Assembly (NCBI GenBank): GCA_003979345.1
Contig: RYVZ01000022.1
Coordinates: forward strand, 1-58,223
Direction of reading: 5' to 3'
Origin: Lachnospiraceae bacterium
GTDB lineage: Bacteria; Bacillota; Clostridia; Lachnospirales; Lachnospiraceae
Length of the DNA: 58,223 bases
The notes under the pieces are model-generated. The model was not told where the DNA came from. It ran no database searches and saw only the letters and a program-made list of their open reading frames with translations. Made by a program: the position numbers and the translations under genes. The number at the start of each line of letters is the position of its first letter. Position 1 is the stretch's first letter. Positions 33,442-42,800 of the stretch are shown one piece after another.

Positions 33442-34911
33442 CTACTGTTCAAACACATCCTCACTTAGGAAAATCCCATCTCTTCCATAACGGGCTATTT
33501 TTATCATTTGCCCATTTTCATTATATTCATAAACGCTTCGCTCAGTAATCGTTCCGTCAACATCATATTCAACTCTTTCCAACAAATTTCCGTTCATGTC
33601 ATATTCATTAGTTGAATAATTCCTTAATGCCCCGTCAGTTTCATAAGTTGTAGTCTTTATCACATTTCCTTGCATATCATATTCGGAAACATCATACCAA
33701 AGCTTCTGTTGATCCATATCGCAATAAGTTAATTTCACACAATTCCCATTTTTATCATACTCAGAAATTATATAGTATACGATGCCCATACTAAGCCAGC
33801 TATTTTCATAGTATCTTGTTGATTTCTGTAATTTCCCTTCCTCATCATATTCATCAATCCAATAGCCCCCTCCATTTGGATCATCTACCCTCTCTTCCCT
33901 CGCAAGATTTTCACCAGTGTTTTCCTGTGATTCTATCGAATATCCATCGGCATCACAAACACCTAAAAGCTCCTCATTGGCATCATACATTATCTCTTTG
34001 ATCCGATTCCCGTTTTCATCATATTCATAGATGTTATATCCCAGTAACTCCCCATCGTTTCCATAATAAACGAGTTTTACCTCATTTCCACTATCATCAT
34101 ATTCAGACTCATACACACTATCCAACGTTCCATCCGCATTGTACCAACTCTTTTTTACATAATTCCCATTGGCATCACACTCATTAGCACAATATCTCTC
34201 TAATACATCATCTGCATTATAAAAACTTTGTTTTATATTATTACCATTTCTGTCATATTCGTTTATACAATAACTTTCCAAAGTCCAATCAGCATTATAA
34301 ATGCTTGTTTTTACACAATTCCCATCTTCATTATATTCAGCGAGCCAATATGAAAACACGATTCCGTCAGCACTATAATATGTAGAGCGCACCCGATTTC
34401 CATCCCCATCATATTCACAAATATAGTATTCCCCATCTGCACCCTCTACCCTTTCTTCTCTCGCAAGACTTTCATCGGCGGTCTCCTGTGAATCCTTTCC
34501 TTCTTCCTGTCTCTGTTCCATCTCTGCCTGCTCAGACTCTTCTGCTATCCCTTTCTGCTTCTCATATACATTCTGTACTTCTTCCAAATATTCCAACAGT
34601 TCACCCGACTCTGTCCGCTCAATCCCCCTGTTCAAAATCTCCGTCGCAGACTCATAATCTCCCGCCTGCACATAAAGTTCTGCCAGTGCCTGATAAGACT
34701 TTATATTATTCGGGTCTATCTCAATTGCAGACTCATATTCAGCGATAGCCCGTTCATACTCAAGCCCTTCCACATACCGTACTGCCATCTCCATATGCCT
34801 ATCAAATTTGTTCTTGCTATTGCTCGATACCGCAAAAAATGCTACTGCGATACCTGCGACAAATACTACTCCTGCTATCACGCAAATAACAATCCACAAT
34901 TTCTTTTTCAT
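33442..34911 (-). CDS. Membrane-anchored TPR protein with long YD-type repeat array
   Basis: About 489 residues from 34911 (AAAGGAGAATACACTA upstream). One N-terminal membrane anchor (residues 5-28), a TPR pair at about 38-100 (YERAIAEYESAIEIDPNNIKS, ALAELYVQAGDYESATEIL), a Glu/Gln-rich coiled stretch at about 105-150, then some 13 repeats of 22-26 residues with the consensus EYDxNGNxVKxxYYxxDG. The repeat part would face outward. The repeats resemble RHS/YD and YwqK-like modules, often adhesive or polymorphic. First gene of the unit beside the recombinase switch. Confidence 0.85.
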   Translation of the reverse strand: MKKKLWIVICVIAGVVFVAGIAVAFFAVSSNSKNKFDRHMEMAVRYVEGLEYERAIAEYESAIEIDPNNIKSYQALAELYVQAGDYESATEILNRGIERTESGELLEYLEEVQNVYEKQKGIAEESEQAEMEQRQEEGKDSQETADESLAREERVEGADGEYYICEYDGDGNRVRSTYYSADGIVFSYWLAEYNEDGNCVKTSIYNADWTLESYCINEYDRNGNNIKQSFYNADDVLERYCANECDANGNYVKKSWYNADGTLDSVYESEYDDSGNEVKLVYYGNDGELLGYNIYEYDENGNRIKEIMYDANEELLGVCDADGYSIESQENTGENLAREERVDDPNGGGYWIDEYDEEGKLQKSTRYYENSWLSMGIVYYIISEYDKNGNCVKLTYCDMDQQKLWYDVSEYDMQGNVIKTTTYETDGALRNYSTNEYDMNGNLLERVEYDVDGTITERSVYEYNENGQMIKIARYGRDGIFLSEDVFEQ

Positions 34912-35069
34912 TAGTGTATTCTCCTTTTCCGTCGTTACGATATAAGTACCTCTACCCATGACGATTGAATTTATCTTTTATGCTTCATTCGCATCCGTCT
35001 CATGACATAAAAAATATTCTGTTTTTAACTTCTATCTCATGGTAATAATAGAATAATGAATAATTCCCT

Positions 35070-35098
35070 TTTACATAAAGCTGTCAACTTTGCGTAAA
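35070..35098 (+). repeat. Left recombination site (core type)
   Basis: Arm TTTACATAAAG, centre CTGTCAA, arm CTTTGCGTAAA. The arms are inverted copies of each other except for two positions. Confidence 0.7.
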
Positions 35099-35159
35099 AA
35101 GGAAACCTTTTCTTTGAACTATGAAGTATTCTCCCTTTCAGCGACCCTGTTTTTGACCC

Positions 35160-36251
35160 CTATACAACTGAAAAAAGATCCATACTGCGGCGTTTCAGCT
35201 CCATAGAAGAATGAACATACCGATTCAATGTAATGCTGACATTCGCATGACCAAGAATCTCACTTAGCGTTTTAGGATCAAATCCCAGTTCAATCGCTCT
35301 GGTAGCAAACGTATGTCGAAGCGTATGAAAGTGAAAGTCACCGGACAATCCGCTGTTTTGGAGATACCCCTTGAATCGATATTGATAAGTTCTTGGCTGT
35401 GTGAATTCTCCTCTTCCTGTTAAAACATAAGCAGAAGGGTTACAACACCAAAATTTCCGTAACTCTCTCATCAAAAATCCCGAAATTGGAATATCCCGTA
35501 TGGACTTCTGGGTTTTCGGTGTATCGATCAGAAACCTTGTGCTTCCACCTTCTGTTCCAATCCTTTGGACAGTTCTACGCACTTTAATTACACAATCTGT
35601 AAAGTCAATATCTTTCCATTGCAGTCCGCATATCTCACCCAATCTCATTCCAGTGTAAAGGCAGATCAAAACACCTAATTTCTGTAAATCAGGCTCTTGA
35701 CGCAAATAATTTACCAACTTTTGCTGTTCTGTCACAGAAAATATTTTTACCATACCCGCATCATCTTTCGGTAGCTTTACCTTCATGGGTACTTCTCCAC
35801 ACAACGCCTGTTCCTGCGCATAGCATAAAATCTGTCTAAATATTGCCAAAACATCCCGAACTGTCTTTGGTTTTAATAATTGTACCAGTTCATTCGTAAA
35901 ACGTTGAATCGCAACCTGGTCTAACTCATCAACCCGCGTATCCCTAAAATAAGAATTGATATGTTTTCGTATCACCGTTTGATAGCGATAATAAGTTGAC
36001 TGTTTAATATAAGGCTTTTTATTTTGCATCCACATATCAGACACCTGTGATACTAGTAATCTTTTTTGAAAAAGATTGCTATTGTAATGTTGTTGGTTGA
36101 CGGCTTGATATAGTTTCTTTTTTACTTCAGCATACGTTTTCGCATAGATTGATCGGTATCTTACCGTACCATTCTGCTTGTAGCCAGCCGCATACCGTCC
36201 TTCATATCTTCCGTCCTTCCTTTTACGAATATTTTCTCCTCTTTTTGACAT
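35160..36251 (-). CDS. Tyrosine recombinase/integrase
   Basis: 363 residues. N-terminal arm-binding-like segment (residues 1-45, KRKDGRYEGRYAAGYKQNG), SAM-like core-binding domain (about 65-165), catalytic domain with Arg203 (TGMRLGEICGLQW), the box HTLRHTF (His309, Arg312), His335 (LGHANVSI) and the nucleophile Tyr345 (LNRYVH). All catalytic residues are present, so it should be active. GGAGATGGATGT precedes the ATG. No excisionase, relaxase or other element genes are near; instead inverted core-type sites flank it, pointing to inversion of its own segment. Confidence 0.93.
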   Translation of the reverse strand: MSKRGENIRKRKDGRYEGRYAAGYKQNGTVRYRSIYAKTYAEVKKKLYQAVNQQHYNSNLFQKRLLVSQVSDMWMQNKKPYIKQSTYYRYQTVIRKHINSYFRDTRVDELDQVAIQRFTNELVQLLKPKTVRDVLAIFRQILCYAQEQALCGEVPMKVKLPKDDAGMVKIFSVTEQQKLVNYLRQEPDLQKLGVLICLYTGMRLGEICGLQWKDIDFTDCVIKVRRTVQRIGTEGGSTRFLIDTPKTQKSIRDIPISGFLMRELRKFWCCNPSAYVLTGRGEFTQPRTYQYRFKGYLQNSGLSGDFHFHTLRHTFATRAIELGFDPKTLSEILGHANVSITLNRYVHSSMELKRRSMDLFSVV

Positions 36252-36348
36252 ACATCCATCTCCTTTATTTTGACCATTTCATGACCCCACAAAACTATAG
36301 CATACATCTTCATAGAAGCTTTTTAAGCCTTCCGACAATAAAAAGCGA

Positions 36349-36377
36349 TTGCATATAATGGCATTTTGTGTTATACT
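36349..36377 (+). promoter_or_regulatory. Outward-facing promoter inside the invertible segment
   Basis: TTGCAT, 17-bp spacer, TATACT, pointing right towards the right site. A dyad (TTGTG..TATAC, GTATA..CACAA, about 36367-36395) overlaps its -10 and start point and could be an operator. Confidence 0.75.
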
Positions 36378-36411
36378 TCGCGTATAAGGCACAATGTATA
36401 TGCACTTTTGA

Positions 36412-36440
36412 CTTACACAAAGTTGACAGCTTTATGTAAG
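36412..36440 (-). repeat. Right recombination site (core type), inverted relative to the left
   Basis: On the minus strand: arm CTTACATAAAG, centre CTGTCAA, arm CTTTGTGTAAG. It matches the left site at 26 of 29 positions. Confidence 0.7.
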
Positions 36441-36496
36441 TTTTTTCATCTAAATTATAGATCAATATGAAATTTCCTTATATTTCATACAAATGC

Positions 36497-36536
36497 AAAA
36501 CCGGCAAATTGTGATTTCCACAAATCTGCCGGTTTT
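36497..36536. terminator. Bidirectional terminator right of the invertible segment
   Basis: AAAACCGGCA and TGCCGGTTTT, with an inner TTGTG/CACAA extension. It would stop the outward promoter's transcript after about 150 nt and also end the minus-strand genes from the right. The rest of the 36441-36651 gap shows nothing further. Confidence 0.88.
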
Positions 36537-36651
36537 GTACTTGTTACACTTAATCTATTCAAACTGTAATAGCCTGCTGCTTATTGTCACTCACTATTAC
36601 GCCTATGATGAAAACCTCTACTAATACTCACTCCTCCCCGTAAATCTACAT

Positions 36652-37035
36652 TCATCGTAAAGAAATAAAATCCTCCTCAAACGCATGAGAATCAAACAGC
36701 CTCTTCGGTCTGATCCGTTTTACAGCCTCAAGAACCGTTTCCCTTATCTGTTCCACCTTCCCGAAGCAATCTGCCTGACTGTATTTCATAAAATCCATTC
36801 GGATCACAATGCTCACAACACTCTGCTCACACCGGAATTTTACGCTTTCTTTCCACTCCCCCTCGTCATAAATTTCCTGCGGAGCCGCTACCGGCATGAT
36901 TCCGATCGTATGCAGCGTATCGCTGTATTCCTTGTCTTTGAAAAATAAATATGCCTTTTGGCAGAAGCGATATACCTCATCATCCACACCGACATGTTCC
37001 TTGAACCAGGCAGGAGAATTGATATTGAGTTCCAT
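36652..37035 (-). CDS. Hypothetical soluble protein (127 aa)
   Basis: Start at 37035 (MELNINSPAWFKEH) with AAGGTG six bases upstream. Mixed helix/strand pattern, no signal or membrane segment. WKESVKFRCEQSVVSIVIRMDF suggests a small alpha/beta domain like those of immunity or accessory proteins, but I do not recognise it. Ends about 115 bp from the bidirectional terminator; first of a run of small minus-strand genes. Confidence 0.65.
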   Translation of the reverse strand: MELNINSPAWFKEHVGVDDEVYRFCQKAYLFFKDKEYSDTLHTIGIMPVAAPQEIYDEGEWKESVKFRCEQSVVSIVIRMDFMKYSQADCFGKVEQIRETVLEAVKRIRPKRLFDSHAFEEDFISLR

Positions 37036-37124
37036 GATGCACCTTCCGTTCCCTTTTTCTACCGATCCCTGATCTGCACTTATAAAAGCAGGACCCCGTT
37101 CGCAAAACCAAATCAGCGCAGGGA

Positions 37125-37604
37125 TCACGAACGATGAAATATAAATCCGTCGATCTTTTTTTCCGGACAGGAAAAGGGTTTATATTGCCCGTTTGTATAC
37201 TCGCTGACAACACGTTCCCAAAATTTTTTTGCCACATGATTATTGGACCATGCGGCAATTTCCCAGTCCCCCGCAAATTGATCAAAAATCCTCTTTGCGA
37301 CTGTTTTTCCTACGCCTTTTTTCCGATATTTTTTCATCACAAAAAATTCTGCGATATTGTGCGGGTCACGCAAATCATTGTATTCACTGCAAGACCTGAC
37401 CAATACGAATCCTGCCAGTTTTCCGTCTACACGGATAAAAAACGGATATCTCCCCTCATCATTCCAATAGTCATCGATCCGGGAATATCCAAAATAACCA
37501 TATTCATTGATATCATCATCGGAAAACTCCGAGAAGTCGTATAGATATAATTCCATCATTTGAACAAACACCGATTTCTGTTCAATCAGGATCGGTTCGA
37601 TCAT
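37125..37604 (-). CDS. GNAT-family acetyltransferase
   Basis: About 159 residues from 37604 (MIEPILIEQKSVFVQM). The acetyl-CoA motif is IAEFFVMKKYRKKGVGKTVAKRIFDQF, and the tail WSNNHVAKKFWERVVSEYTNG is typical of GNATs predicted to act on small amines or antibiotics. The ribosome site is unclear: GGAGG lies 8 nt before a TTG three codons upstream, which may be the true start. The frame is open to 37721. Substrate unknown. Confidence 0.8.
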   Translation of the reverse strand: MIEPILIEQKSVFVQMMELYLYDFSEFSDDDINEYGYFGYSRIDDYWNDEGRYPFFIRVDGKLAGFVLVRSCSEYNDLRDPHNIAEFFVMKKYRKKGVGKTVAKRIFDQFAGDWEIAAWSNNHVAKKFWERVVSEYTNGQYKPFSCPEKKIDGFIFHRS

Positions 37605-37744
37605 TATGTCCAACTGTTTTTCCTCCTGCTCCCATTCTTTTTTCTCCGCCGCACGACATGCCTCATCCGATTTGATTTCCAAGTCTGCATTCCGGGTATC
37701 CCCTGAATTGAGACACGGCATTCATTGTGACTTGCCGCTCATCC

Positions 37745-38095
37745 TCACTCATCCATATCCGAAAAATACTCATCGCAAAAGCGGTTCCATTTTTCTTCAT
37801 ACTCGCTGTGACTTATAAGTTCCATATCCTTTGGAGAATGAATGTTTCGCCGCTGCGCTTCCCTTGCAAATCCCAGAACAGCTCCGTCCGTTTCTGCTTC
37901 TACCGCGCGGACCGTATCCCAGCCGTTCAATACCGCATAATAAAGACGCGTATGCCCGTCCAAAGAAAGCCAGCGCCCCTGATAGGGAGTCACCTGAATG
38001 ATGATATCCTGCGGATCATGAATAAAGCTGCGGATCGCAGCGATTTTTTCTTCGTCAACAAAAAACTGCGACGGCTGGATCTGCCCGACCTCCAT
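37745..38095 (-). CDS. ParB/Srx-fold protein of unknown role
   Basis: 116 residues. A short N-terminal IQPSQFFVDEEKI segment and the ParB-like DGHTRLYYAVLNGWD box give a ParB/sulfiredoxin-fold domain; the C-terminal part (SHSEYEEKWNRFCDEY) is helical. Homologous stand-alone proteins are frequent in Clostridia and are not chromosome partition proteins, since the DNA-binding HTH is missing. AAAGGGG lies nine bases upstream. Confidence 0.7.
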   Translation of the reverse strand: MEVGQIQPSQFFVDEEKIAAIRSFIHDPQDIIIQVTPYQGRWLSLDGHTRLYYAVLNGWDTVRAVEAETDGAVLGFAREAQRRNIHSPKDMELISHSEYEEKWNRFCDEYFSDMDE

Positions 38096-38167
38096 TTTAT
38101 TTTCCCCTTTCGAAGCCGCCGCTTCATTTCGGAAAAGTGTTCAACTTAACAGTTCTATAACCGGAAG

Positions 38168-38626
38168 CTAACGCACCCTCTCGATATTTGTAATATCAAA
38201 TCCCACTTTTTCATATAGCCTTATAGCTTTTTCATTCCATTTAGCAACATGCAGCAAAACAGGCTCGTTACTAATTTGGCGAATACGGTTCATTCCCCAT
38301 AATAAAATTTGTTTTCCATATCCTTTATTTTGAAATTTCTGATTGACTATCAAATCATCTATTTCACTTCCGTAACATGCGACAGAACCAATCATTTCTT
38401 CTCCGCTTACAAGCAAAAAAATATCCTTACTTTTTTCACCGATCTGTTTATAATCACTCAAAAAATCATATGGCTCAATATCAAGAGACTTTCGCATTTC
38501 ATAAAAGCAGGCATTGTATATTTTCATATATTGTTGAAAATACTTTTGCTCAAAAGGAATACACGAAATGCTGGTTTTTTCAATATCATCTTTTACATAT
38601 TTCATTTCATATACCAATATATCCAT
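38168..38626 (-). CDS. GNAT-family acetyltransferase
   Basis: 152 residues with IDDLIVNQKFQNKGYGKQILLWGM (acetyl-CoA loop) and LHVAKWNEKAIRLYEKVGFDI as the C-terminal GNAT motif. Ribosome site GGGGAAG. AT-rich compared with the next GNAT gene, so probably of separate origin. Substrate unknown. Confidence 0.82.
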   Translation of the reverse strand: MDILVYEMKYVKDDIEKTSISCIPFEQKYFQQYMKIYNACFYEMRKSLDIEPYDFLSDYKQIGEKSKDIFLLVSGEEMIGSVACYGSEIDDLIVNQKFQNKGYGKQILLWGMNRIRQISNEPVLLHVAKWNEKAIRLYEKVGFDITNIERVR

Positions 38627-38702
38627 GCTGCAATCTTCCCCCGCAAAGCCCGATTTATATATTTGAAAATAATGTCCGAAAGGTTGAAAAATCTTTAATT
38701 TT

Positions 38703-39125
38703 TCAATCTGGCGCTTTCACCAAAAACAGCTCCATCGGCTGTTCATACCCCGGCACATCCACGGTCATCCCTCCGCAGTCCTTATAACCGAGTTTTCTGT
38801 AAAAATGCTGCGCTTCTTCATCAACCTGTGTAGAAGTCAGGAGCATACCGTACCCTTTCACCTTCATATCCTGCTCCCAATGTTCCATCAGTTTTTTGCC
38901 AAGCCCTTTTCCCCGATGGTTTTCATCAACAAAAAGCATCGTACAAAACGGCGTATTGTCCCAAAAAAGGTTGTATCGCAACAAACCGGCAGGCTCGCCG
39001 TTTTCCAAAAGAACATACCCTCTCTGATCGCGCACTTTTTTTGCAAATTCCTCTTCCGGCAAATGCTGATCAAGCCCCTGCCAAAACTTTCGGTCTCCCG
39101 GCTCAACATATCTGATTTGTGTCAT
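38703..39125 (-). CDS. GNAT-family acetyltransferase
   Basis: 140 residues. MLFVDENHRGKGLGKKLMEHWEQ is the acetyl-CoA loop and STQVDEEAQHFYRKLGYKDCGGM the C-terminal motif. Third GNAT gene within 2 kb. GAGGGACGGAA precedes the ATG, inside a run of degenerate 34-bp repeats. Substrate unknown. Confidence 0.85.
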   Translation of the reverse strand: MTQIRYVEPGDRKFWQGLDQHLPEEEFAKKVRDQRGYVLLENGEPAGLLRYNLFWDNTPFCTMLFVDENHRGKGLGKKLMEHWEQDMKVKGYGMLLTSTQVDEEAQHFYRKLGYKDCGGMTVDVPGYEQPMELFLVKAPD

Positions 39126-39171
39126 TTCCGTCCCTCACCTCTATATCTGTCTTTTCGTTCCCGTTCCTAAC

Positions 39172-39239
39172 GCTCATATCTGATTTCCGGCGCTCCCATG
39201 CTCCTCATCCATACCTGTTTCCGGCGTTCCCTCGCCTCT
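39172..39239. repeat. 34-bp degenerate tandem repeat at a gene 3' end
   Basis: Units 39172-39205 and 39206-39239 share TTTCCGGCG(C/T)TCCC; a weaker copy lies at about 39139-39171. They overlap the last codons of the 39205 gene. Confidence 0.6.
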
Positions 39240-39861
39240 CATTCTTACTTTTTTTGAAATGCAGGAAGGATAAAATACCGACCGGCGTAAAATACGCGCA
39301 CCAAAACTCAAGCGCGATCACGCCGCCCATGTTTGTTTCTCCGTCTGACATCGCGCCGAACATTCCCGTCATCGGCATGAGAAAGCAGGAAAAAAAGAAG
39401 ATTCCATGCACCAGCATCAGATATTTTAACCATTTATCGACTTTTGTTTTTGTATGAATGGTCAACCCGACAAAGAAAGTTGACAGCGCCATTATGCCGT
39501 ATCCAAGCAGATCATAATTAAAAATCAAGCCGCCCCTTGAAAAGTCAAGGATCTGCAGCGCCTGTCCGTTAAGCCGGTCTAACCGGACCGACGTCGTCTG
39601 CGCAAAATACACAAGAAATACCAAGACCGCATAAACCGCCGCAAACACCATGCCTACATAAGCCGCCGCTTTATGGTCGTCATCGCTTTCATGACAAAAT
39701 CCGGCTGTCATCATAATATATCCGATCGGCAGTATCATGCATACAAAATAGCTTCCAAAGTCAAACGGGATCAGCATACAGACTGCAAACAGCAACACCG
39801 TTACCGTTACGATCAAAGCCCCCGCACCCGCAATCCGACGGTTCATTGTAGAATTATTCAT
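39205..39861 (-). CDS. Polytopic membrane protein (six predicted spans)
   Basis: 218 residues with hydrophobic segments at about 10-31, 35-55, 70-90, 115-135, 145-165 and 180-198. Acidic loop HESDDDHKAA. The last residues (NERRGNAGNRYG) are encoded by the 34-bp repeat, so the original end was probably a little shorter. Unknown function; it lies 24 bp after the GH2 gene on the same strand side and may belong to another unit. Confidence 0.7.
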   Translation of the reverse strand: MNNSTMNRRIAGAGALIVTVTVLLFAVCMLIPFDFGSYFVCMILPIGYIMMTAGFCHESDDDHKAAAYVGMVFAAVYAVLVFLVYFAQTTSVRLDRLNGQALQILDFSRGGLIFNYDLLGYGIMALSTFFVGLTIHTKTKVDKWLKYLMLVHGIFFFSCFLMPMTGMFGAMSDGETNMGGVIALEFWCAYFTPVGILSFLHFKKSKNERRGNAGNRYG

Positions 39862-39885
39862 TGAATGGCTCCCCTTTCTTCCCCG

Positions 39886-42800
39886 TCACGCCTCAAACCG
39901 AAAGCTCACAAAGTCAAAATCACAGCCGGGCAGGAAATCAAACTTCACGTCCGCCATTCCCGTCGGTATCTGCACCGGGAACGTCGTCTCCGCGTCCTCC
40001 CCGGTTTCGGTAAATTCCAAAATCTCTTTGACCTCTCCCCATTCTCCAATGACCCTCAGATGCACCGAATCCTGCGCATGATGCGTTTTACCTTTGACGG
40101 TAATGCTCTTTGCACCTTTGGAAAAATAAAAATCATCAAACTCCATAAAGACATTATTTCCGATCTGGCGTACGGCGTCCCCCTCTGCTAAATAAGAATC
40201 CCCGCGAATGCCGGAGTACCCGCCCGCCGCGATCTCCGCATACGCTTCCTCCTGCCCTTCAAACGAAAATCCGCCAAAATACACGCGCTGATCCGTTTCC
40301 TGAAATTCAAAACAAAGATCCTGCATGCCTTTTAACTTGCGGTTCAGGCGGTAACTGTTCGGTCTGTACGTCTGCCATACAAAATCCGCCTGATAGGTAA
40401 AATCACCAAGCTTTTCAGAGCCCTCCTCATAAGGCATACCACGCCACAACGAAAAAGTAAGCGGCGTATCGCGAAACCAGTGAATGATCGAAACCTGAAA
40501 ACGGTCCGCACCCGCTCTTCCAAACGAAACATTACGGAATCCTGCAACGCATTGATTCTTCCCGCCGACTCTGACGCCTCCCTCGGATACCTCATCTAAC
40601 GGGCTTGTGCTCATATTGTAAAGGCTGCCTTTTACAAGCGCGCCGTACGGATGGATAACTGCGCTTCCAAGACCCGTTACTTCCATTTCCAATTCAGAGA
40701 TCACATCGGGCATAGGCTTGCCGTTCCTGCTGTAACACCGGAGGCGGAAGACTCCGTCCCCGCTCACGCGCACGACTGCCTGCGCACTGTTCTGCGGGTG
40801 CCTCTCCGCCGTTTTATATCTCTCAATTTGAAGCACCTCTGCAATATTTGTCTCCACGCCGGTCGGCGTGACCGCCTTCCATTCAATTTCATATACCGCC
40901 TCCGCAGGGAAAACAGCTGCGGTCACTTCCGTTTCCGTATGTTCTGCATCAAACGACTGTCTTACTGCCGTCAATTCGATCTTGCGCACCGGAATGTCCT
41001 GTACCGCTCCGGCTCCGTACGCCTGCGCATATGGCGTATTTTCCGTAAATGCATCGCTCATGCCCGCCGGACGCTCCGCTTCCTCCGCATACAGCGCATG
41101 CTTCGAATCAGGCAGGCCCGGTGAAGTCACATGCACCGTGATCTCCCCACCGTGACCTTTTCCTGCGATCATTGCCAGTAATTTCCCGCCAAACAGCCGT
41201 TTCGAAATGCTCTTATACTCGTCGTAATCCGTACTGTCGCCGCTGTCCAGACCCACTAAGCGCCCCGCGCCGCCGACTGTCACATTGACGCGATTTTTCG
41301 CATTTGCAACAAACACCCCGTCCGCATCCTGTGCCGAGATCGTGAGAAAAATTAAATCCTCCCCATCCGCTTTCAATCGCTCTTTATCCGGCGAAAGGAC
41401 AAGACGAGCGGGCTCCCCAAACGACGTCGTCTCATCTTCCAATATCAGCGTCCCGCTTTCATCATACGCCGCCGCACGGAGCGTGCCTTTCTGATACGGG
41501 ACCTGCCAGTCGGCGCTGTAGCCCGTTCCGGTTTCCTTTTTCCCCAAGGATTCCCCGTTCAAAAACAATTCCACACAGGACTGGTTCGTATACGCCATCA
41601 CATCGATCAGCTGCCCGTCGTTAAAATCCCAATACGGCAAAAGATGCAGCACGGGCTTGTCCGTCCACGCCGCCTGATACAGATAGTAGCTGTCCTTGCG
41701 AAAACCCGCCGTATCGATCTGCCCGTAGTAGGCATTCTTGGTCGCATAGGGACTTGGCTCTCCAATATAATCGCTGCCCGTCCAAATGAACTGTCCCGCG
41801 CAAAACGGCGTGTCCCGGTCGGCAATGATCGACGTCTGCGCCGTGCGCTCCGAGCTTCCCGCACGGCAGTTCTCCAGCGACGAACACTGTAAGTCGTCAT
41901 GCGTGATATACGCCGCCGATTTCGGAAAATGATAAATCCCCCTGCTCTGCACACGCGCTGCCGTCTCGCTGCCGTAAATGCACCAGTCCGGATAACGCTC
42001 ATGATGCCGCTGATAAAGCGCCTCGCCGTAATTATAGCCGACAAGCTCGATATGCTGCGCACACTTCTGCGCGCCCTCCCACTCAATATAATTCGATCCA
42101 ATGGTCGTATAAGCATTGCCCCACGGGTCATGCTTTTTTACCTCAGCGCAGAGCGCTTTCGTCACTTCTTCGCCGCGCTCAGATACATGTGTATCATAAA
42201 TCTCATTTCCGATACTCCACATGATGACGGAAGGGTGGTTCCTGTCCCTTCTGACCCAGCTAGCCACGTCTTTTTGATACCACTCCGAAAAAAAGCGCGC
42301 ATAGTCGTACCCAGTCTTGGACAGCTCCCACATATCAAACGCCTCGCTGTCCACAAGGATTCCCATTTCGTCGCAGAGCTCCATCAGCTCAACTGCCGGC
42401 ATATTGTGGGACGTCCTGACCGCATTCGCGCCCATCTCCTTCATTGCCGCAAGCTGCCGCCTGAGCGCAGTCCTGTTCACAGCCGCGCCGAGCGCCCCCA
42501 GGTCATGATGCAGGCATACGCCATGAATCTTTGTGTTTTTTCCGTTCAGCCAGAATCCGCTGTCCGGTAAAAAGGTGATCGTGCGGAAACCAATGCGGCA
42601 GCACTGGCGGTCCGCTTCCTCACCGCCGCAAAACAGAACCGTTTCAAGCGTATAGAACTTTGGGTCATCGATATCCCAAAGCTTCGGATGTTCCACAGTA
42701 AGGCACACTTCGCTGTCCGGCGCACCCTCTGCTGTAAAAAGAACATTTCCCTCATCATCAACCGCCGTATACCGCACAAGATATGTGCGCTGTCCGGTGC

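Larger units (their letters stand above)
35070..36440. mobile_element. Putative invertible DNA segment encoding its own recombinase
   Basis: A 1.37-kb segment bounded by inverted copies of a 29-bp site (35070-35098 and 36412-36440) that contains one tyrosine recombinase gene and an outward promoter. Both ends have the layout of a core site: two 11-bp arms in inverted orientation around a 7-bp centre. The centres are identical (CTGTCAA read in site orientation), which strand exchange requires. Inverted orientation predicts inversion rather than excision. Confidence 0.6.

Noticed and set aside
35070..36440. Integrated element with attL/attR
   Set aside because: Attachment sites of an integrated element should be direct repeats and enclose cargo and often xis; here the sites are inverted and enclose only the recombinase and a promoter.
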